From Gemmatimonadota bacterium (GTDB lineage: Bacteria > Gemmatimonadota > Gemmatimonadetes > Longimicrobiales > UBA6960), in contig JAHWKH010000037.1 in NCBI GenBank assembly GCA_019347995.1, forward strand, positions 1 through 11,307: DNA of 11,307 nt, in the 5' to 3' direction. Below, piece by piece: positions 1 to 7,019 of the stretch. The stretch's first letter is position 1. The number at the start of each line of letters is the position of its first letter. The position numbers and the translations under genes are program-made. Below the pieces are notes generated by a model, which saw only the letters and a program-made list of their open reading frames with translations, ran no database searches and had not been told where the DNA came from.

Positions 1-741
1 GACGACGACGTCGGGCTCGTACCCGGCGGCCTCTTCCGGGTCGCTGGCGAGGTCGAACCACGCGAAGTTTGCCTGGGACTCGGCGGGATCCAAGCCCAGG
101 GTGCGCAGGCCCTCCTCCACCTCGACACGGGCCATCACGGTGCGCTCGACGCGCTGCGCGACGGCGTCCTGATGGCGCAGCGCCTCCACGGCGGCGGCCT
201 GGGCGGCCACGTTGCAAAAGAAGGGCTGGCGCACCTGGTCGATCGCGTGGACCAGTTCCTCGCTGCCGCACAGCCCGTAGCCCACACGCAGCCCGGCCAG
301 CCCATAGACCTTGGAGAAGGTGCGCAGCAGGACCACGTTGGGGCGGCCCCGCAGCAGCGCGCGGCCGTCGACCGGGTCGTCGCCCCGCACGAACTCCAGG
401 TAGGCCTCGTCCACCACCACGAGCACGTCGCGCGGCACGCGCTCGGCGAAGGCCACCAGCTCGGCGTGCGACACCGCCGGGCCGGTCGGGTTGTTGGGCG
501 TGCAGACCAGCACCACCCGCGTCCGCGGAGTCACGGCCGCGGCCATCGCGGCGAGGTCGTGCTCACCGGTCGCCGTGACCGGCACCGGCACGGCGGTCGC
601 GGCGTCCAGCGCGAGCAGCTCCACTTCGGCGCCGTAGCGCACGCCCCGGGGCCCGTCGGGCGACGGTGTGAACAGCCGCTCCCGCACGTCCTCGATCAGG
701 CGCCGGCGCCAGAGGGAGCCGTAGATCGTGCAGGTGCTCAT
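1..741 (-). CDS. Partial, apparently chimeric gene: EgtA-like N-terminus joined to HisC-like aminotransferase
   Basis: The frame is open from an ATG at 741 to the window edge (247 codons, 3' end outside). The ATG overlaps the egtD stop as ATGA, so translation is coupled. Residues ~51-247 read as a fold-type-I PLP aminotransferase of the histidinol-phosphate/aromatic type. NNPTG is at 83-87, then DEAY, then FSKVYGLAGLRVGY with the Schiff-base lysine at K144. In full-length HisC (~350 aa) NNPTG lies near residue 155, so about 70 residues, including the phosphate-binding GTGS-type segment, are missing. Residues 1-50 do not fit HisC. They include RYGAEVELLALDAAT (35-49), which resembles the metal-binding start of glutamate-cysteine ligases, the enzyme expected after egtBD. 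A fusion within VPVPV (51-55) would explain both halves. As written it is unlikely to be an active aminotransferase. Confidence is high for the HisC-like part and moderate for the ligase assignment. Confidence 0.75.
   Translation of the reverse strand, partial: MSTCTIYGSLWRRRLIEDVRERLFTPSPDGPRGVRYGAEVELLALDAATAVPVPVTATGEHDLAAMAAAVTPRTRVVLVCTPNNPTGPAVSHAELVAFAERVPRDVLVVVDEAYLEFVRGDDPVDGRALLRGRPNVVLLRTFSKVYGLAGLRVGYGLCGSEELVHAIDQVRQPFFCNVAAQAAAVEALRHQDAVAQRVERTVMARVEVEEGLRTLGLDPAESQANFAWFDLASDPEEAAGYEPDVVV
570..600 (-). other. Junction between egtA-like and hisC-like sequence
   Basis: Protein similarity appears to switch between codons ~47 and ~56 of the minus-strand reading frame. The switch falls in a short GTGCCGGTGCCGGT tract encoding VPVP. 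Such a motif is plausible in both parents: the '...DAATxxPVP' of the ligase and the '...xVPVPxT' just before 'HDLDAM' in HisC. The join is in frame. Short shared sequence at a breakpoint fits either an assembly or amplification chimera or microhomology-mediated deletion. The exact breakpoint cannot be fixed without the parental sequences. Confidence 0.5.
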
Positions 742-1697
742 ACGGGTCGTCCCACCGCCAGCGCGAAGCCTTCCGGCCCCATCATCCAGCGCTCCACGGC
801 TAGCCCCGCGTCGCGGAACATGGTCTCGATGCGGCCCCGATCGTACTTGCAGCTGATCTCGGTGCGAACGCTCTCCCCGTCGGCGAGGCGCACGGTGCTG
901 CCGTCGGGGAAGCTCACGTGCTGCTCCCCTTCCGCCACCAGGTGCATCTCGATGCGTCCGCGCTCCTCGTCGTAGAAGGCGCGATGCCGGAACGCCCGCT
1001 CGTCGAAGTCGCTGCCCACCTCCCGGTTGAGGACGCGGAGCACGTTGCGGTTGAACGCCGCCGTCACCCCGGCCTCGTCGTCGTACGCCGCCTCCAGCCG
1101 TGCCACGCTCTTGCCCGGGCCCGGGCGGAGGTCGGCGCCCAGGAGGAGGCCGTCGCCGGTCTCCATGGCGGCCCGGACCTCTCCGAGCAGCCGCACCGCG
1201 CCCGGCTCATCGAAGTTGCCGATGGTGCTGCCGAGGAAGGCGAAGAGCACGGGACGCGGGAGCTCGTGGGGGAGGTCGAGGGGCCGGCTCATGTCGGCCA
1301 CCGAGGGCTCGACGCGCAGCCCGGGGTACTCGTCGCGGAGCCGTCCGGCCGCCGCCTCGAGGAAATCGGCGCTCACGTCGACGGGGACGTAGAGGCCGCC
1401 CGGCGACACCTCCTCCATGGCATCGAGGAGTACCCGGGTCTTGCGCGAGCTCCCCGCGCCCAGCTCCACCAGCGTGGAGGGGCGGATCTGGCCCACCCAC
1501 GACCGCGCCACGCCCTCGAGGAGGGCCCGCTCGGTGCGTGTCGGGTAGTACTCGGGGAGCTCGGTGATGGCTTCGAACAGCTCCGAGCCCCGGGTGTCGT
1601 AGAACCACTTCGGCGACAGGCGCCTGGGGGAGGCGCGGAGTCCCGCCAGCACCTCCCGCAGCATCTCCGGAGGCGGCGCCGCCACCTCGTCGCTCAT
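738..1697 (-). CDS. egtD: L-histidine N-alpha-methyltransferase EgtD
   Basis: EgtD is a cytoplasmic SAM-dependent enzyme that trimethylates the alpha-amino group of histidine to give hercynine, the first step of ergothioneine synthesis. The 319-residue product matches the family length (~320). Visible family blocks are KWFYDTRGSELFEAIT (30-45), LPEYYPTRTE (47-56), the SAM-binding VELGAGSSRKT (77-87), LGSTIGNF (155-162) and RTEISCKY (278-285). Y33, the YY at 50-51, N161, E280 and S282 sit where the mycobacterial histidine-binding residues are known (Y39, Y56, N166, E282, S284), so the active site looks complete. The ATG at 1697 overlaps the egtB stop as ATGA. The frame stays open far upstream, but only because it runs antisense through egtB, so that extension is rejected. 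The stop overlaps the next gene in the same way, giving a tight operon. Confidence 0.96.
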   Translation of the reverse strand: MSDEVAAPPPEMLREVLAGLRASPRRLSPKWFYDTRGSELFEAITELPEYYPTRTERALLEGVARSWVGQIRPSTLVELGAGSSRKTRVLLDAMEEVSPGGLYVPVDVSADFLEAAAGRLRDEYPGLRVEPSVADMSRPLDLPHELPRPVLFAFLGSTIGNFDEPGAVRLLGEVRAAMETGDGLLLGADLRPGPGKSVARLEAAYDDEAGVTAAFNRNVLRVLNREVGSDFDERAFRHRAFYDEERGRIEMHLVAEGEQHVSFPDGSTVRLADGESVRTEISCKYDRGRIETMFRDAGLAVERWMMGPEGFALAVGRPV

Positions 1698-3019
1698 GCG
1701 TCCCGGGCGCAGCGGAAGCCGGCGAAGATCTGGCGCCGCTTGGGCCAGTCCCAGTTTCGGAAGGTGTTGCGGGCCACGAGCGAGGAGGTGGCCCACGAGC
1801 CGCCCCGGAGGACCCGGTAGCCGCTCCCGAAATGAACCTGCGAGTACTCGGGATAGGGGAACGCGTCGAACCCCGGATAGGGAAGGAACTCGCTCGCGGT
1901 CCATTCCCACACGTCGCCGATCATACCGTAGCATCCCGAAGGCGCGGCGTTGAGGGGGTAGGAGCCCAGCGGCGCCGTGTCGAACCCGAGGGCGTCCACG
2001 TTCGCGTGGAGGATGGAGGGTGCCTCGTCTCCCCACGGATAGACCCTCGCCTCCCCCTTCTCGAAGTCCCACGTGGCCGCGACCTCCCACTCCTGCTCGG
2101 TGGGCAGGCGCTTGCCCGCCCAGCGCGCGTAGGCGTCGGCCTCGTGCCAGCACACGTGGCACACGGGCCGGCACCCGTCGATCTCCCGTTCGGCGTCCAT
2201 GACGCGGGTCCACCAGCGGTCGTCCCTGCGGAACCAGTACTTCGGCGCCTCCAGCCCCTGCTTCTGGACGAACGCCCATCCCTCCTCGCGCCAGAGGTCC
2301 CGCTCGCGGTATCCTCCGGCCTCCATGAACGCCAGGTATTCGGCCTCGCTCACCGGCGCGGAGTCCATCCAGAACGGATCCAGCACCAGGCGGTGCCGCG
2401 GCCGCTCGTTGTCGTAGGCGGCGCTCCGGTCGTCGGTGCCCACCGTCACCTCGCCTCCGGGCACCCGCAGCATCGAGCCGCGGGGGGCCGACACCCCCGG
2501 CTCGGACGCGGGGAGCACCAGCGTCCGCGGCGCCGGATACGGCCGCCCGCTCAGGAGCTGGAGCGTCTGGAGCATCGTTTCGTTGTGCTGGTACTCGTGC
2601 TGCAGCACCATGCGGAAGACGTAGCCGTCCTCCATGAGCCGGCGCCCGGACCCGAGCTCGAGGTCGGCCAGGCGCTCGAGCGTGGCGCTGCGGACGTCGC
2701 CCAGGTAGCGGAGGCACTCGGAGCGGGACGGGAGCGGAAGCGCATCACGGGTGGCGCGCGGGTTGTGGAACGGGTCGTAGATGCCGCGCAGGCCCTCGGA
2801 TCCGGCGTCGTCGGCCTCCACGTTCTCCAGGAGCCAGACCTCCTCGAAGTGCGCGATGTGACCGAGGTCCCAGACCAGGGGGCTCATGAGCGGATCGTGC
2901 TGGGCGCGCAGCTCCCCTTCGCTCAACGGGCCGGCGAGCAGGAGCGTGCGGGCCCGGGCCTCCTGGAGGAGCGAGGCGATCTCGTGCCGCGACAGTGCGC
3001 GGCCGGTGTGGAGGTCCAT
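1694..3019 (-). CDS. egtB: Hercynine oxygenase (ergothioneine sulfoxide synthase) EgtB
   Basis: EgtB is a non-haem iron enzyme that joins hercynine to a thiol using O2, forming the C-S bond of ergothioneine. With the ATG at 3019 the product has 441 residues, normal for the family. The N-terminal DinB-like domain has LVWDLGHIAHF with H54 and LQHEYQHNE with H141 and H145, the three-histidine iron site (H51/H134/H138 in the mycobacterial enzyme). The C-terminal formylglycine-generating-enzyme-like domain shows PVCHVCWHEADAYARW, KRLPTEQEWEVAA, WEWTASEF, RVLRGGSW and GFRCARD. NWDWPKRRQIF places D424 and R428 with the spacing of D416/R420, which contact gamma-Glu-Cys in mycobacterial EgtB, so this is probably the gamma-Glu-Cys-using type. 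A GTG at 3079 would add 20 residues of low-complexity sequence and is less likely. No good Shine-Dalgarno precedes 3019. It is the first gene of the egtB-egtD operon. Confidence 0.95.
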   Translation of the reverse strand: MDLHTGRALSRHEIASLLQEARARTLLLAGPLSEGELRAQHDPLMSPLVWDLGHIAHFEEVWLLENVEADDAGSEGLRGIYDPFHNPRATRDALPLPSRSECLRYLGDVRSATLERLADLELGSGRRLMEDGYVFRMVLQHEYQHNETMLQTLQLLSGRPYPAPRTLVLPASEPGVSAPRGSMLRVPGGEVTVGTDDRSAAYDNERPRHRLVLDPFWMDSAPVSEAEYLAFMEAGGYRERDLWREEGWAFVQKQGLEAPKYWFRRDDRWWTRVMDAEREIDGCRPVCHVCWHEADAYARWAGKRLPTEQEWEVAATWDFEKGEARVYPWGDEAPSILHANVDALGFDTAPLGSYPLNAAPSGCYGMIGDVWEWTASEFLPYPGFDAFPYPEYSQVHFGSGYRVLRGGSWATSSLVARNTFRNWDWPKRRQIFAGFRCARDA

Positions 3020-3060
3020 CGGGGCGTTCTTCGGCCTGGGGTCTGCGTATGGGGAAAGCC

Positions 3061-3072
3061 GGGGAGCTCCCC
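3061..3072. promoter_or_regulatory. Perfect 12-bp palindrome in the egtB/reductase divergent region
   Basis: GGGGAGCTCCCC is a perfect palindrome in the 152-bp gap between the divergent egtB and reductase starts. It lies 42 bp upstream of egtB, a position suited to a dimeric regulator controlling one or both operons. A weaker CACGG/CCGTG inverted repeat lies next to it (3077-3093). I see no convincing -35/-10 pair on either strand here. In GC-rich DNA such a palindrome can occur by chance, so the regulatory role is inferred from position only. Confidence 0.3.
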
Positions 3073-3171
3073 CGACCACGGGCGTCGGCCGTGAAACCCC
3101 CGAAGGGGCGCCGCGGGTTCCGTCTCCCGTGGGGGCATCGTGGCAGGAATCGAACCAGCGGAAGGGGTGTC

Positions 3172-4554
3172 ATGGACGGGATCGAGCGGGCGGATGTGGT
3201 GGTGGTGGGATGCGGCCAGGCCGGCGGTCCCCTTTCGTGGAGGCTGGCCGGAACCGGGCGTCGCGTCGTGCTCTTCGAGAGGGCGCACCTGGGAGGGACG
3301 TGCGTCAATTACGGATGCACCCCGACCAAGACGATGATCGCCAGCGCCGACGTGGCCCACGCCGCCCGCCGCGGAGGCGATCTCGGGATCGACGTGGACC
3401 AGGTGCGGGTCGACCTGGCCCGGGTGGTGGCCCGCAAGGAGGCCATGGTGCGGCGCTGGCGCTCGGGCGTGGAGGAGAAGGTGGCTGCAGCCGACGGCCT
3501 GACCCTGGTGCGCGCCCACGCGCGCTTCGTCGAGCCGCGGGTGCTGGAGGCGGACGGACGGCGCTGGAGCGCCGACACGATCATCCTCGACCCGGGAGCG
3601 CGGCCTTCCGTTCCCCGCATCCCCGGGCTGGAGTCCGTCGCCTGGCTGGACAACGCGTCGGTCATGGAGCTGCGGGAGACGCCCGACCACCTCGTGGTGC
3701 TGGGCGGCGGCTACATCGGCTGCGAGATGGGGCAGGCCTTCCGGCGCTTCGGCGCCGCGGTGACCATCCTCGAGCGGAACGACCGCATCCTCTCGCGGGA
3801 GGACGAGGACGTGTCGGAGGCCCTGCAGGAGGCCTTCGCCGAGGAGGGGATCGCGATGGAGATGGGCGCTCCCGCCGAGCGCGTGGAGGCGACGGCGGAT
3901 GGGGGCGTGCGCGTGCGTCTCGCCGGCGGCGCCGCGGTGGAGGGCTCCCACCTCCTCGTCGCCCTGGGGCGCCGTCCCAACACCGACGACCTGGGCTGCG
4001 ACGCCGGCGGGGTGGAGCTCGACGCATCGGGCACCATCGTGATCGACGACCGCTACTGCACCTCGGCCGACGGCGTGTACGCCGTGGGCGACGCCACCGG
4101 CGGGCCCCAGTTCACCCACGCGTCCTGGGACGACCATCGGATCCTCTTCGACCTCCTGCGGGGCGACGACCGCCGCACGCGGGACGACCGCATCGTCCCG
4201 CAGGTGGTGTTCACCGACCCCCAGGTGGCGCGCGTGGGACTCTCGGAGCGCGAGGCGCGGGAGCGGAACGTGCGCTGCGACGTGGCCACGCTTCCCTTCG
4301 GCCACATCGCCCGGGCCATCGAGATCGGGCGCAGGGCCGGGCTGGTGAAGGTGCTGGTCGACCCCGACGACGATCGGGTGCTGGGAGCGGCCGTCGTGGG
4401 TGATCAGGCGGGGGAGCTCCTCCACGTCTTCGTGGTCATGATGAGCGCCGGGGCGCCCGTGCGGGCCCTGGTGGACGCCGAGATGGCACACCCCACCTTC
4501 TGCGAAGGGCTGCAGAGCGCCGTCATGACACTGGAGCGCCATGCCCTCGCGTGA
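3172..4554 (+). CDS. FAD-dependent pyridine nucleotide-disulfide oxidoreductase (mercuric/dihydrolipoyl reductase-like)
   Basis: This 460-residue flavoprotein should pass electrons from NAD(P)H through FAD and a redox cysteine pair to a disulfide or similar substrate. The FAD-binding GCGQAG is at 13-18, the redox pair C44/C49 is in GGTCVNYGCTPTK, the second dinucleotide motif GGGYIG is at 178-183, and the FAD-contacting YAVGDATGG precedes the dimer domain. H440 and E445 in AHPTFCEG supply the catalytic His-Glu pair. E201 at the end of the second beta strand of the NAD fold hints at NADH. It lacks the extra N-terminal metal-binding domain and the C-terminal Cys pair of true mercuric reductase, so that name should not be applied and the substrate is unknown. 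The ATG at 3172 follows a purine-rich GGAAGGGG. Its 3' end overlaps the ABC ATPase gene by 14 bp, so the two are co-expressed. A role in thiol redox linked to ergothioneine is possible but inferred from context. Confidence 0.9.
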   Translation: MDGIERADVVVVGCGQAGGPLSWRLAGTGRRVVLFERAHLGGTCVNYGCTPTKTMIASADVAHAARRGGDLGIDVDQVRVDLARVVARKEAMVRRWRSGVEEKVAAADGLTLVRAHARFVEPRVLEADGRRWSADTIILDPGARPSVPRIPGLESVAWLDNASVMELRETPDHLVVLGGGYIGCEMGQAFRRFGAAVTILERNDRILSREDEDVSEALQEAFAEEGIAMEMGAPAERVEATADGGVRVRLAGGAAVEGSHLLVALGRRPNTDDLGCDAGGVELDASGTIVIDDRYCTSADGVYAVGDATGGPQFTHASWDDHRILFDLLRGDDRRTRDDRIVPQVVFTDPQVARVGLSEREARERNVRCDVATLPFGHIARAIEIGRRAGLVKVLVDPDDDRVLGAAVVGDQAGELLHVFVVMMSAGAPVRALVDAEMAHPTFCEGLQSAVMTLERHALA

Positions 4555-5326
4555 GGACAGGTCCGCCTACACCCTCCTGCGCCCCAGCCGGGAGGGTCCC
4601 GCCCTCGAGGCGGTGGAGGTCTCGAAGCGCTACGGTTCGGTGGAGGCGCTCGACCGGGTGTCGCTGTCTGTGGCCGTCGGCGAGTGCGTCGCCCTCGTCG
4701 GGGAGAGCGGCTCGGGCAAGACGACGCTCCTGCGCTGCTTCAACGGCATGGTGACGCCGGACGAAGGCGAGGTGAGGGTGGGAGGGCGGCCGGTCCCGTC
4801 GCTGGATCCCGTCGAGCTCCGGCGCCGCCTGGGCTACGTCCAGCAGGAGGGCGGGCTCCTCCCCCACTGGACGGTGCTGCGCAACGCCGCCCTCGTGCCG
4901 TGGCTGCGCGGCTGGGCCGACGCCCGGCGGCGCGGACGCGACGCCCTCGTCCAGGTGGGGCTGTCGCCCGAGGAGCTCGGCAGCCGCCATCCCCGGGAGC
5001 TCTCGGGCGGGCAGCGGCAGCGGGTCGCCCTGGCGCGGGCCCTGGCCGGAGACCCCAGGGTGGTGCTCCTGGACGAGCCCTTCGGGGCGCTGGACGCCAT
5101 CAGCCGTGCCGATCTCCAGGAGACCTTCGCGGGACTCGTGCGCGACATGGGGCTCACCGCCGTCCTGGTCACTCACGATCTACCCGAGGCGCTTCTGCTG
5201 GCCCGCCGCGTCGCCGTGCTGCGGCGCGGCCGCATCGAGCAGATCGCGACCCCCGACGTCCTCCGCGACGCCCCCGGGACCGACTACGTGGCCCGGTTGC
5301 TGGACCGGGCGCGGGTGGGCCGATGA
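4541..5326 (+). CDS. ABC transporter ATP-binding protein, glycine betaine/osmoprotectant (OpuC/EgtV) class
   Basis: This is the cytoplasmic ATPase subunit of an importer (261 aa). Walker A GESGSGKT is at 54-61, followed by the Q-loop VQQEGGLLPH, the signature LSGGQRQRVALARAL, Walker B VVLLDEPFGALD and the H-loop VTHD. It resembles the OpuCA/ProV class but ends soon after the nucleotide-binding domain and has no CBS domains, so sensing through CBS modules is not expected. The ATG at 4541 lies inside the end of the reductase gene and has GGAG five bases upstream, supporting that start. Its TGA overlaps the next ATG (ATGA, 5323-5326), so translation is coupled to the substrate-binding/permease gene. 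Genes of this class import quaternary amines, and some members (EgtV) import ergothioneine. Proximity to egtBD makes ergothioneine or hercynine a reasonable guess. Confidence 0.92.
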   Translation: MPSREDRSAYTLLRPSREGPALEAVEVSKRYGSVEALDRVSLSVAVGECVALVGESGSGKTTLLRCFNGMVTPDEGEVRVGGRPVPSLDPVELRRRLGYVQQEGGLLPHWTVLRNAALVPWLRGWADARRRGRDALVQVGLSPEELGSRHPRELSGGQRQRVALARALAGDPRVVLLDEPFGALDAISRADLQETFAGLVRDMGLTAVLVTHDLPEALLLARRVAVLRRGRIEQIATPDVLRDAPGTDYVARLLDRARVGR

Positions 5327-6940
5327 GGGGCGCGCTGACGCTGGCGCTCCTGGCCGCCTTCCTGGTGCCCCACGCCGCCGGCGCCCAGACCACGGCGCGC
5401 ACCCAGGCGCGCCCGTCCCCCGGCACGCAGCCGGTCGTGGTCGCGTCCAAGCCGTTCGCGGAATCGTACCTCCTGGCCGAGATGTTCGCCCAGCTCCTGG
5501 AGGAGAGCGGCATCGCCGTGGACCGCCGGATGGGCCTCGGCGCCACCGAGCTCACGTTCCAGGCGGTGCGCAACGGCGCCGTGGACGTCTACCCGGAGTA
5601 TACGGGCACCGCGCTGGTCGCCCTCCTGGACGAGGAGCCGTCCGGCGACGCGGGCGCGGTCTTCCGTCGGGTCTCCCAGGTCTTCTGGGAGCGCTGGGGC
5701 CTGCACTGGCTGCCTCCCCTCGGCTTCGAGAACACGTACGCCGTCGCGGTGCGCCGCGAGACCGCCGAGCGCCTCGGGCTGGAGACGCTCTCCGACCTGG
5801 TCGGCGCGTCCGGACAGCTGGTGGCCGGCTTCTCGCCCGACTTCATCGGACGGGCCGACGGGCTGCCGGGGCTGCGCGACGCTTACGGCCTCCGATTCCG
5901 CTCGGTCCGGTCCCTCCTGCAGGCGGTGAAGTACGAGGCGCTGGCCGAGGGCCGGGTGGACATCATCGACGGCTACTCCACCGACGGCCATCGCCCGCTA
6001 CGACCTGGTCGTCCTGGAGGACGACCGGGAATTCTTCCCACCCTATCAGGCCGCCGCCCTCCTCAGCGCTTCCCTGCCGGAGAAGAACGGACGGGCGCCG
6101 GTGGTCCTGGCCCGGCTCTCCGGACGCCTGGACGAGGCGCGGGTCCAGGAGCTGAACCGGCGGGTGGAAGTAGACCAGGAGGACATCGCCGCGGTGGCCC
6201 GGGACGCGCTGGTGATGTTGGGACTCGTCGCCGGCGACGGCGAGCCCCTGGCCACCGAGACCGGCGCGGGCGTCGACGCCGGGCGGCTGCCGGGACAGGA
6301 GGGATTGTGGGAATACCTGTGGACCCGGCGCAGCGAGCTGGGGCGGCTCACGCTGCGCCACCTCTTCCTGGTGGGGATCTCGCTGCTCGCGGCCATCCTG
6401 GTGGCCGTCCCGCTCGGGCTGGCGCTGGAAAGGAGGCGGGGCAGGGCCGAGCCCGTCATCCGGGGCGTGGGCCTCCTGCAGACGATTCCCTCCATCGCCC
6501 TCCTCGCCTTCATGATCCCGCTGCTGGGCATCGGGGTGGTGCCGGCCATGGTGGCCCTGTTCCTCTACTCCCTCTATCCGATCCTGCGCAACACGTACAC
6601 GGGGGTGCGCGACGCCGACCCCGTGGCGGTGGACGCGGCGCGGGCCCTGGGGATGACGGGTCGGCAGCGCCTCCGCCACGTGCGGCTCCCCCTGGCCGCT
6701 CCATTCATCATGGCGGGCATCCGGACCGCCGCGGTCATCAACATCGGCACCGCCACGCTGGCGGCGTTCATCGGCGCCGGCGGCCTGGGCGACCCCATCG
6801 TCTCGGGTCTGGCGCTGTCGGACGTGCGCATGATCCTGTCGGGCGCCATCCCCGCGGCCCTCCTGGCCCTGGTGGTGGACACGCTCCTGGGCGTGGTGGA
6901 GCGGCGGATGTCGCCGAAGGGCGTCGTCATCCGGACCTGA
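5323..6940 (+). pseudogene. Frameshifted fused substrate-binding protein/permease of an osmoprotectant or ergothioneine ABC importer
   Basis: Read through one frameshift near 5988, this gene encodes about 539 residues. A signal peptide (hydrophobic 4-19, A-G-A cleavage site at 19-21) is followed by an OpuCC/EgtU-like binding domain with VVVASKPFAESYLLAEM and AVDVYPEYTGTALVALL. After YSTDG the original frame turns into low-complexity sequence. The family sequence resumes one frame over as IARYDLVVLEDDREFFPPYQAA, then runs without a stop through the end of the binding domain, a linker and a permease domain. A missing dinucleotide (GGC-CGC-ATC expected, GGCCATC present) would give exactly this shift. 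It may be a sequencing or assembly error or a real inactivating mutation. The binding domain precedes the permease, the reverse of the permease-then-binding-domain order of streptococcal EgtU. The ATG at 5323 overlaps the ATPase stop. Substrate by family: a quaternary amine such as glycine betaine, choline or ergothioneine. Confidence 0.85.
6101..6940 (+). CDS. Permease half of the frameshifted ABC importer
   Basis: This is the longest start-to-stop frame covering the 3' part of the split gene. A GTG at 6101 gives 279 residues, but that GTG lies in the middle of the binding domain and is probably not a natural start. The product contains the end of the binding domain (to about 6230), a hydrophilic linker and then about five membrane helices beginning LRHLFLVGISLLAAILVAVP. 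The EAA-type loop that docks on the ATPase is clear (DAARALGMTGRQRLRHVRLPLA), followed by IRTAAVINIGTATLAAFIGAGGLG, typical of OpuCB/ProW-like permeases. If the frameshift is real, whether this half is still translated from an internal start decides whether the importer retains a channel. If it is an error, this is simply the C-terminus of one protein. Confidence 0.7.
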   Translation: MVLARLSGRLDEARVQELNRRVEVDQEDIAAVARDALVMLGLVAGDGEPLATETGAGVDAGRLPGQEGLWEYLWTRRSELGRLTLRHLFLVGISLLAAILVAVPLGLALERRRGRAEPVIRGVGLLQTIPSIALLAFMIPLLGIGVVPAMVALFLYSLYPILRNTYTGVRDADPVAVDAARALGMTGRQRLRHVRLPLAAPFIMAGIRTAAVINIGTATLAAFIGAGGLGDPIVSGLALSDVRMILSGAIPAALLALVVDTLLGVVERRMSPKGVVIRT

Positions 6941-7006
6941 CGGGCGGGAGGGAGACGCGAGCAGGCGGGCGGGCACGTCCTGTGGCGCCGTCCGCCGCGG
7001 CGCGCG

Positions 7007-7012
7007 TAGGTT
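7007..7012 (+). promoter_or_regulatory. Candidate -10 box giving a leaderless transcript
   Basis: TAGGTT fits the TANNNT form of -10 boxes in high-GC bacteria and ends exactly seven bases before the GTG at 7020. A transcript starting at that G would be leaderless. No clear -35 is seen at 17-19 bp upstream. The same bases contain the only weak Shine-Dalgarno-like sequence (TAGG), so initiation with a leader remains possible. Confidence 0.35.
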
Positions 7013-7019
7013 GCCCGCC

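Noticed and set aside
1697..2717. Upstream extension of the egtD frame (to 659 aa) antisense-free on the same strand through egtB
   Set aside because: It is an alternative frame of egtB on the same strand with low-complexity Arg/Pro/Ala sequence. EgtD length, its conserved start and the ATGA overlap all place the start at 1697.
3097..3108. CCCC-TTCG-GGGG hairpin on the minus strand upstream of egtB, as a riboswitch or leader element
   Set aside because: A four-pair stem with a stable tetraloop is expected by chance in such GC-rich sequence. No conserved riboswitch core is visible around it.
3142..3160. tRNA-like T-arm: the minus strand reads CTGGTTCGATTCCTGCC, resembling the GGTTCGANTCC consensus
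   Set aside because: The T stem has a mismatch, and the upstream sequence, which lies inside the reductase start, shows no anticodon or D arm. A tRNA remnant or attachment site is not supported.
2923..4542. 539-codon antisense ORF opposite the reductase, and similar long antisense frames across the window
   Set aside because: High GC leaves few stops in antisense frames. These products are His/Arg/Pro-rich with no domains, while the opposite strand encodes clear enzymes.
3172..4554. Naming the flavoprotein mercuric reductase (MerA)
   Set aside because: The N-terminal heavy-metal-binding domain and the C-terminal cysteine pair are both absent, and no other mer genes are nearby.
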